Part shown: positions 56,452-64,000 of the stretch, piece by piece | Layout: every line of letters starts with the position of its first letter | How positions within the stretch are numbered: the stretch's first letter is position 1 | Assembly (NCBI GenBank): GCA_016081115.2 | Contig: CM071931.1 | Coordinates: forward strand, 13,896,284 to 13,960,283 | DNA: 64,000 bases | Source of the DNA: Rehmannia glutinosa | Taxonomy: Eukaryota; Streptophyta; Magnoliopsida; Lamiales; Orobanchaceae | Reading direction: 5' to 3' | Program-made: the position numbers and the translations under genes | Notes under the pieces: model-generated | The model's database searches: none | What the model saw: only the letters and a program-made list of their open reading frames with translations | What the model was told of the DNA's origin: nothing

Positions 56452-57662
56452 AAGTGACGTAAGAGTCATCCAACGACAAGTTCACTTAAGTCACCCGGGA
56501 AAGCAAAGAAATGCAACTAAGTCGGTGATAATCAAAAGATCCGTATGACAAATAGAGAATTACTTAAACAAGTAATATCTCCATACCACCTTTCTGAGTG
56601 CTCACCCCATAAGCGCAAAAGGAATGAACCAACGTGGGAAGTACTACACCGGTCGTAACTCGAAAAAGGTGAAAACTATTCATACGAGGAAATGGCAATT
56701 CCAAGCGATCGGCAAAGACAAGCCAACGACGCAAGTGATCTTTCAAAATGTTCTATCTCTTCAACGGCAAATTTTGAAAGATCACTATAAAAGCCTGAGA
56801 AATGACTTTGAGAAGAAGTGGGACAAGAGACCTGGAACAAAAACGCTCAAGCAATTATTAGAAAATCAAATATTCTCAATCCTCGCCTCACTCACGAAGA
56901 ACATCAATCCAACACTCAATTGGAAGAAAGACAACTTCAATCGCTTGAAGAGGAAAACATTGAAAATCAAGGGGTCTACATTCCACGAAGCGATTACAGT
57001 GGCGTTCAAGGTCGAACTGCTTCGAGCTTTTGAGGGCTTCGTGATCAAATCCAAAGAGCTTGAGCAAGTGAGCCGTAGTAGCAAGACCGCCCCGAAGAAG
57101 CCCGAGTCGCATGAGAAGCCACCGAGTGATCAAGGCGCTGCATCGAGTCCCAAAGATCAAGTCAGCCGTGGTGATCAGACATCAGATCCACTGCTACACT
57201 TTGTATACCGATCATACCTAGCAGCGATTCTCTCCAGAGCTGATAAGAGAGGAGAGAAGAATCAGCCCATCTTCAACCTCTATAAAAATTTCTATCATTG
57301 TGTCATTTACATTTAGCACTTTAATTCTTGCATTTGATTGTTTAAATCGATAAATTTGCTATCCACTTGATAATTTCAAGTACTAAACCAAGCACTAAAT
57401 CCTTGCTTTAACCAAACTTATGGTGTTAAGTCTTCCTCTGAAAAAACAAACCACAGCTTGATTAATTTAGACTAATACCGAAAGTTATTCCATCAACAAC
57501 AATGAGTCCTGTTGGAGAGAATAACTATATCGATTATCCAAATCCTTGTCAAGACACAAATGCGGTAGATATCAACTCAATATTTAAAAAGACTAAATTA
57601 AAATTTGCAAGTGTTTATTCAACCCCTTCTAAATCTAACACTTACACCCCTTGGGACCTACA
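56452..57662 (+). repeat. A-type LTR of element A3 (5' part missing)
   Basis: Aligns with about 3850-5108 of the 5' LTR of A and ends TTGGGACCTACA at 57662, followed by a PBS-like ATGTATCGTGAGC. TATA box 56786-56793. Confidence 0.88.
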
Positions 57663-57785
57663 ATGTATCGTGAGCTGGTTCATTGAACCCTCCGACGGGT
57701 TACCGAACTAGATCTCCAAACTTTTCAAAGTCCGCTTTTTAAGATTTAAACTTTCAAAACTCTTTTATCATTAAAAGTTATTATC

Positions 57786-59079
57786 ATGAAGCAAATTTGA
57801 TGACGCATCCCTATGTTCACTATTGAAGAATTTGATGATTGGAAAATTCGTGATGCGGTGCTCATCTATCAAAGATTACACGATGAGATGGATATGATGA
57901 GACGGGCCACCGCAATCTTAAAGTGAACACAACAGTAAGAAGAGTCGCAAGAATTTGGGAGAAGAGGATGTTGTTCCTGCATCACCCATGCCTATGGTTG
58001 AAAAAACCAAGAACTGAATGGACAAATGATGACAGTGAAAAGATACAACTCGACAATGTAGCTTCATGACATCCTTTTAAAAACCTTGGACAAAGCCATG
58101 TCAATAAAGTCAAATCATGCAAATGCTTAAAGAAATGGGACAAGTTTAACATTGATTTGTATGCTCGTGAGCAAATCAAAGAAAACAAATTATCGCGGTC
58201 AGACAGAAATTTGAGAACTTCAAAATGATCTCAGTGAGAAAACCTGGATCAACCGGATGTTTCGCTCACGTAAAATCACCAATGAGCTATCTCGCATTTC
58301 TTGGTTTAATATACACAGGGGCTTAAATGTGTATGGCAAGATCCTAAAGTCTTCCAAACAATGGGAAATGAAGGTCATGGCACCAGGACATTCCATGGAC
58401 CTTATCAAAGACATCCAACCATGAATTATTTTTCCCTTACCTCAAAGCCCTACGAAGCTCACAGCTAGGAAGAAAAGACCGTAAGAGACAGCTTGTACCC
58501 AAAATGCTTCTAATTGTTAAAGAGACGTGGGAAGAGCCGTAGGCCAAAGTTAAGTCATTGATCCGTATGAAACAGCTCTGATGTTAAAGGCTTCAACAAG
58601 CTTTTCAATAACTACAAGAGAAAGCGGCTAATCTTCCGTACATAATTCACATTCTCCAAATCAATAAGATAGCCAACCAAGAGAATGTATCATCAAAAGT
58701 TCAATATCAAAAGTACGATACAATCCAAGAATGGAAAGAGTCATCAAAAGGTTGAATATCTATGCTGCCGAAATCAGAGACAACCAGGTCACTATGCCAT
58801 TGATCTGCCCATATCCCTGTAGTCAACAAATACAGAATGAAGTTGAAGGTAAAAAGAAAAGTTCATGCGGTGAAAGAAGACAAGAAAAGTAGAAAGCGCA
58901 AGTCAAGCCGTGATCAAAATACCAAGTCAAAAGACATAGCTGATTCAAAGAGCAGTTGGAAGCTTGACTATTCAACATCAAGCAAGGTTCGACCGCTACG
59001 GCTGGCGAATAAGATCAAACCCGACTACAGAAGATGAGGTGGGCTATTTCAACTCATATCAAACTCGGGACTTAAGTGG
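57786..59079 (+). pseudogene. gag of A3, running into the assembly gap
   Basis: ATG at 57786-57788, then MFTIEEFDDWKIRDAVLIYQ-type sequence equivalent to 5238 onward in A, including the matching CAACCAGGTCACTATGCC zinc-knuckle region near 58780. Broken by many indels; cut by the N run at 59080. Confidence 0.82.
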
Positions 59080-59236
59080 NNNNNNNNNNNNNNNNNNNNN
59101 NNNNNNNNNNNNNNNNNNNNNNNNNNNNNNNNNNNNNNNNNNNNNNNNNNNNNNNNNNNNNNNNNNNNNNNNNNNNNNNNNNNNNNNNNNNNNNNNNNNN
59201 NNNNNNNNNNNNNNNNNNNNNNNNNNNNNNNNNNNN
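59080..59236. other. assembly gap (157 N)
   Basis: A run of N between the plus-strand gag of A3 and the minus-strand gag of I. True size unknown. Confidence 1.
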
Positions 59237-59610
59237 CTTGCTTTACTTTCTTTGTGCCCTCATAAATGGTTTCTAATTTTTCCCAAACTTCATGTGCCGA
59301 CCGTATGCCTCTTATGCGATTTATATTCGGTATGTAAGAGAGCAATGTAAAATATTTATGGCCTTACCATTTAGAGAGAAAGCCTTCTTGTCATTTTTCA
59401 TCATACCTTGAATGGTTTGGGAGTAGTGGTACCATCCTCCAATTTTGTTGTTGGTCGAGCAATCCCTTCACCCACTCACATTCCAATATCAAATCCGCAT
59501 CCTTGTAGAAAGCACTCCATGCGGTCTTTCCAAAATGCGTAGTTGTTGGCGTCGAATAGTGGTGGCTTGTTGGTGGAGGCGCTGGTGAGATAAGCTTCAT
59601 TCGTAGCCAT
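59237..59610 (-). pseudogene. gag N-terminal part of C-like element I
   Basis: Minus-strand ATG 59608-59610 (MATNEAYLTSASTNKPPLFD) followed by WKDRM, LQGCGFDI, PKPF..., NGKA and RIRGIRSAHEVWEKLETIYE up to the gap. Close to the gag of C at 40863-40480. Contains frameshifts. Confidence 0.85.
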
Positions 59611-59669
59611 GGATCTTTCCTTCTTTATCTGACCATCTTATGCAAAAGAGTTTGGCTCGATACTACACT

Positions 59670-61071
59670 TGTAAGTCCAAGCTGCTACGATAATCTAGAG
59701 GGGGTGAATAGATTATCTCCATCTTTTCGATTTCGCCTCTTTTTCGAAACAATTAAGCCAAGACAATAATAAAGGTGCGGAAGTAAACAACACGCGTCAT
59801 TTAAAGAGGTTCAACCCACCTAGGCCTAATCCTCCGCCACCCCAAGATATCCGGATGGATTTCAAAAAAGAATTTTATTAATTACCACAATTAATACAAA
59901 TTCAACTTACAACACCTTGAAGAGCACCACACTCTTTCTTCAACACCACCTTTGAGATTACTCAATCTCCCTTTCAAGATTACCACAATCTTCCTTCAAC
60001 GGCACCTTGTGAAGATTACTACAATCTTCAACCTTGAAGAATACCAAATTCTTCAACACCTCAATAAGAAGATCACCACAATCTTCTTGCACTTATCACC
60101 TAGATCATCCAAGTGTTCTTACCACAAGAACACTACAAAGATATCTCGTTTGAATGATAACCAAAATAAAGATTACAACTCAATAATGAATATTACAATT
60201 TGAGTGCAAAGTGTAATCAAGAAATAAAGCCTAGACCTCAAGATGTGAAAGTGAAATACTTAGGGCTATAAATACAACAAGAGTGTTGAATATGAAAGCT
60301 TGGAAATTTGGCAGATTTCTTTTGTTGTGTATTTGCTTGTGTTGTTGTATCTTAGTGTCTTCAATTCATCCTCTATTTATAGGAAAGTCTTCACCAACAT
60401 AGCTCCCTAACATAGGCTCCTCTATCTTCACTTTTGTCTAACAAAAAGAAGATCACAAGATGTAGAAATATTGTACAAAATTGAAAAGCAAATCTTTGTC
60501 TTGCCATTGCAACGGTTGGAATTTTGTCACAAAAATAACATATGGCGATGCTACTGTTTGAAGATTTCGACCGCTTGAAAAATAGTGCGATCCGTAGGGG
60601 CTGCAGTGGGGTGCGACGGTCGCCCTAGGTGCGACTGGTCGACCTCACCCTTGACCGTCCCCCCTCCCCCTCTCTTTTTTTTTCAAGACCTCGTAAGTTC
60701 TGCTTCGTGTTTTCTTTCCTTCGTGCACAGTCGACCATTCGGGTGACTCGATTTCCCTTGAAATGTTGTCCGATTTTTTCAAAAAATAAACTTCAAGAAA
60801 TACTCCAAAAATTAGTAAAAATATTTTAAATCATTTGGGAGTATTTAGACAACATTTATGAACATAGTTTTGGTGTAAAACCAATTTAAACAAACCATCA
60901 AAAGTGTTGTCCAATTTTATCAAATTAAAACTCTAAGAAATACTCCAAAAATTAGTAAAAATATTTTTAAATCATTTAGGAGTATTTGGACAACATATAA
61001 GAACATTGTTTTGGTATAAAATCTTATTAAAACAAAATCATCAAAATCTTGATAAAAACATTTATCTAACA
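59670..61071 (-). repeat. 5' LTR of C-like element I
   Basis: Plus strand TGTAAGTCCAAG...TTTATCTAACA, 1402 bp. TATA box (minus) 60374-60382. Two U3 repeats of about 140 bp (about 60760-61055). The best-preserved hairpin array outside B (59918-60133). The PBS lies at about 59655-59667. Inserted into J; 61072-61076 (CTTCA) is the expected TSD. Confidence 0.9.
59918..60133 (-). promoter_or_regulatory. seven-hairpin GTGGT-loop array in LTR I
   Basis: Plus-strand stems and loops: GAAGAGC/ACTCTTTC, GAGATT/AATCTC, AAGATT-ACCAC-AATCTT, GAAGATT-ACTAC-AATCTTC, TTGAAGAAT-ACCAA-ATTCTTCAA, GAAGATC-ACCAC-AATCTTC, and GTGTTCTT-ACCAC-AAGAACAC (60113-60133). The last stem differs from B (GTATTCTT/AAGAATAC) by an A-T to G-C pair replacement on both arms. 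Confidence 0.8.
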
Positions 61072-61377
61072 CTTCATGCATCTCTCTCAAAGACATATGT
61101 ACTCCTCTTCCCCACCCAAACACCTCAAGAAGGCATGGAGAAGCTTCTCTTATATAACTTGTCCCCAATGATGCGTGTAAACGTGTCGCTTGAATTTTCA
61201 AAGAGCCGCTCACGCTACCTATTGGCAAGACCCCTTCTTTTAGATAAGCCATGATAGCCGACCTCCAATCCTCTTTCTCCTCAATCTCTCCGACCTCAAA
61301 TCCCAACATAGTTTCTTTTGCCATCAAAAGTGTGATTTGTTTAGCTTGATTTTCCAAGCGCCGAGCCGCCATCTTTG

Positions 61378-61830
61378 CTAGAAAATTCGCCCGACCATTC
61401 TCTTTCCCTCGACCCGACAGATCTTGATCTTATTTACTTTTTCTTCTAAAGCTCGGTGATGCTTCAACATAACCTCGAACTCTCCAAGCATTTTTGCTGC
61501 ATGGACGAGCCGAGAATCCATGTAAACAACCATTCTCGATGTCGCCCATCTCGATGGCCATTTGCATCCTCCTCCGATGAATGTCAGACTCGCCTCATTA
61601 TTGGATAGATTGAATTCCAACCTCACAAAGAAATCATTTTCGATCCCTTACGGGCTGATCAAGACGATACCAAGACCACATCCCGAGCTCCTCATCAACC
61701 ATCCACATAAATCACCCAAGTTCCTTCTCCGCTTATTATCTCCTTTATTGATTCTGAACAAAGTCTCGCCAAAGCTTGAGCTTTGATGGCCGACATGTTC
61801 TCAATTCAATGTCATACTCGCTAGCTCAAT
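61378..61830 (-). pseudogene. RNase H of J
   Basis: Minus strand: RLEFNLSNNEASLTFIGGG (61626-61568; usual SNNEAEYEAL), ATSRMVVYMDSRLV, MLKHHRALEEKVNKIKICRV. An archaeal-type second RNase H is a hallmark of Tat elements; here I see one RNase H block with the NNEA and DS motifs. Confidence 0.75.
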
Positions 61831-61899
61831 AGCCCACTTCACTAATCTCCTCGCTACCCAAGCCATTACTCATCACATTTCTTAAAGGAGGACTAGTTC

Positions 61900-62960
61900 T
61901 AACGATTACCTTATGCGAAAGAAAATATGGCCGCAGCCTCTTTGCCGTCACCACCAAGGCCGGACCTACCTTCTCGATCCGATACACCGTAGCTCGGCAT
62001 TCTCAAAACTTTACTAACATAATACACAACTCGAACCGATCTCTCATCCTCGACAGGACCGTACACTAACCCCCGCTCTCTCCATCGAAAGATAGAGGTA
62101 TAAGGGCTCACCCGTGAAGAATGGCTTAGCACTGCACAAAATCGCCCAAGTAATTTTTCAAGTCCTCGAAAGCCTTTGACAATCTTCATCCCATATGAAC
62201 TTTTGGCCTTCTCAAGACCTTGGAAGAAGGGCAACCTTCTCTCGCGAGGCGCAAAATAAATCGATTTAGAGCTGCTAGCCGACTTTGTTAAACACTGCAC
62301 ATCCTTGGTATCCGAGGTGGTGCCATCTTCTCCGATGGCTCGACCTTCTCCGGGTTGGCCTCTATTCCTTTCTCCGTCACTATGTACCCCATAAACTTTC
62401 CCGATCTGACCTTCGAAAGCACATTTCTTGGGGTTCACTTCATCCTATACTTTCTCAAAGTGTCAAATATTTCCAGCTAGGTCACGCACATGGTCCACAA
62501 CCTTCATACTTTGACCAACATATCATCCACATACACTTCCATGTTCCTCGCGAGCCGCTTCCCAAACATCTTATCCACCAACCTCTCGATATGTGGCTCC
62601 CGCATTCTTCAACCCAAATGGCGTTATTACAGAAGAAGAGTTCCAAAGAGGTGGTGAAAGCACACCTTTTTTGGTCCTCTTCTCGCTAGCTGATCCGTGA
62701 TATCCTTTGCGATGCATCCATCATACTAAGGAGTTCACACTCGACGCCGAATCCACCACCGATCGATTCGGGCAATGGATAGTAATCCTTAGGGTAAGCA
62801 CGGTTCAAATCCCTAAAATCCACACACATGCGCCGAATCATCCTCTGTTTGGGACCAATACTACATTAGATAGCCATTCGGGAAATCGGATTTCTTTGAT
62901 GTGCCCCGCTTTCAACAACCTTTGCACCTCCGCTTAATTATAGCGTCCTTCTTAGACCGA
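61900..62960 (-). pseudogene. reverse transcriptase of J with RNase H start
   Basis: Minus strand. The catalytic YVDDMLVK is encoded at about 62512-62535, then NPKKCAFEGQIGKVYGV (62438-62385), RAIGEDGTTSDTKDVQCLTK, LPFFQGLEKAKSSYGM, VLSHSSRVSPYTSIF and RVVYYVSKVLRMPSYGV (to about 61990). Frame breaks lie on both sides of YVDD. Confidence 0.85.
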
Positions 62961-63419
62961 AATTCTTTTGTTTTACCGGCTTATATGATGATTGACATTA
63001 GTTTGTGTTCAAAGAATAATGCTCTAATCAATCCCCATTAGGTCTTCCGCTGTCCAAGCAAACACATCCACATTACTCTTAGAAACTTCACCACTCATCC
63101 CACAATTCATCAAGCAATTCTTTCCCGACCTTGGTGACCTTATCGGTCACCGGCACCAGCCTCGACCATCATCATTTCAGTCGTTAGGTTGGACGCGGTT
63201 CCACCGGCTAAATCCCCAACCTAATCAACTTGTCTTTATTTCTATAATCATAAAAACACTCTCCCTTTCGCTTTCCTCGGATACTTTTTACATATAATTT
63301 TCTAGCCATATACTTGATCTCCGCCGACTCACCTACTTCTTCTTCACGGGGAACTTCATTTTCAAATGATAAACCGACACCACAACTTGAAAAAGCATTG
63401 GTCTTGGGTCCGCCTAACA
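62960..63419 (-). pseudogene. spacer between protease and reverse transcriptase of J
   Basis: A coherent minus-strand frame, GMLGGPKTNAFSSCGVGLSF then ENEVPREEEVGESAEIKYMA (63420-63208), belongs to the polyprotein between protease and RT. The rest is frameshifted. Confidence 0.5.
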
Positions 63420-64000
63420 TGGCATTATAGGAAGAAGGTGCATCTACTTACCAAAAAATCGAATCATTCTAGTTTTGCGATTAGGCTCTTACCCAAAGAG
63501 ACAGGCAAAGTAATCATACCTATTGGTTGGATCATCCCTCCAAGCGTCAGGCCAACGCCGTCGTGTCCACGATCTCCGGCACCCACTCGGGGTCCATCTT
63601 CCTATAACAATCATAGAATATGATATATGCTGGGCTCTGGTATCCACAAACACCCGCTGCACATCATAATTAGAGATCGTGGCGTGATCACAAGAGCATC
63701 ACTGTGGGTGTCCACGATACCCTTGCAATCCTGGTCCCAAATCGATACTCGCCCCGACATTCCACTTGCTCCACCTTTAAGCTGTTCTTGCACTCCGATT
63801 CGTACCTGTTGCTCTCACATAATTTTTCCGGCAGCTCGCCTCGAATCCCTTCCGCGGCCCTCCAACAATCATCCGGATGACCTCACGCCGAGGTGGGGGC
63901 GGAGGTGGAGGTAGCTCTTCCCTTTCCTCCCCTACACTCAAGACCGCCGAGGTTTGTGATATCCCCGATTATCCCTCTTATACTCCCTTTTTTTTTTTTT
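63420..64000 (-). pseudogene. gag C-terminus and protease of J
   Basis: Minus strand: EVIRMIVGGPRKGFEAS (about 63885-63835), then a linker, SDALVITPRSL/ATISNYDVQRVFVDT (63700-63640), where the DTGSSA active site reads DTRA after a small indel, and AQHISYSMIVIGRW. The usual order is HNDALVI...VRRVLVDTGSSADIL. The catalytic Gly is lost. Confidence 0.7.

Larger units (their letters stand above)
61072..64000 (-). mobile_element. Ty3/Gypsy Tat-lineage element J (polyprotein fragment)
   Basis: The minus strand, from the right edge leftward, shows gag end, protease, reverse transcriptase and RNase H in Ty3/Gypsy order. YVDDMLVK and the wording NPKKCAFE...KDVQCLT, YYVSKVLR are typical of the plant Tat/Retand/Ogre group (inference). 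It is cut at 61071/61072 by the LTR of I. Heavily frameshifted. Confidence 0.85.

Noticed and set aside
63987..64000. Poly-T run at the right edge as a LINE/SINE tail
   Set aside because: It is cut by the window edge and adjoins a Gypsy polyprotein; no retroposon body is visible.

Overview
The window is a plant nuclear chromosome segment, most likely from a eudicot with a repeat-rich genome. The evidence is LTR retrotransposons of the plant Ty1/Copia and Ty3/Gypsy types with tRNA-iMet-like primer sites, an intron-split RPAC2 gene, a decayed purine permease gene (a plant-specific family) and plant-type hAT and Mutator-like miniature elements. No species can be named from the sequence. I see no prokaryotic gene, CRISPR array, rRNA or tRNA gene.

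Left 42.6 kb: a four-level nest of LTR elements. A Copia remnant E (42114-42640, minus) was split by a related Copia element C (minus; 5' LTR 40921-42113, gag/pol 40863 to 38202 and 24313 to 23591). C was hit twice. A chromodomain-type Ty3/Gypsy element D (24314-38196, minus, LTRs of about 4.05 kb) sits in its integrase region. A pol-less Copia element B (plus, 2510-23590) sits in its reverse transcriptase. B in turn carries a complete 13.9-kb Copia element A in its gag (3563-17492, plus, TSD AATGG on both sides) and an inverted relative A' in its 5' LTR (1-2509, minus). The left ends of A', B, C and E lie outside the window.

Middle, 42.6-55.1 kb: a fold-back element with 418-bp internal repeats (42648-44232), a LINE 3' remnant (44290-45259), a 907-bp hAT-like element with an 8-bp TSD (45964-46870), an AT-rich element with degenerate repeats (47113-48120), a short hAT-like MITE (48469-48711), and then the only host genes. 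These are a purine permease pseudogene (49013-49560, minus) and the RNA polymerase I/III subunit gene RPAC2 (coding exons 49762-51393, minus), which has a MITE in an intron. AT-rich, apparently non-coding sequence follows to 55.1 kb.

Right, 55.1-64 kb: a B-like LTR (H, 55130-56451) joined mid-LTR to an A-like LTR with gag (A3, 56452-59079), a 157-base N gap, a C-like 5' LTR and gag start (I, 59237-61071, minus), and a Tat-type Ty3/Gypsy polyprotein remnant (J, 61072-64000, minus) into which I was inserted.

Most notable: (1) the LTRs of the B/C/H/I Copia group carry, downstream of their TATA box, an array of up to seven short hairpins whose stems vary with compensatory changes while the loop stays GTGGT; (2) B is a non-autonomous element that keeps gag and a second ORF resembling the putative plant transposon protein domain but has no pol; (3) many small indels, including loss of the same base from the primer sites of A, A' and D, suggest part of the ORF damage may be consensus error rather than biology.
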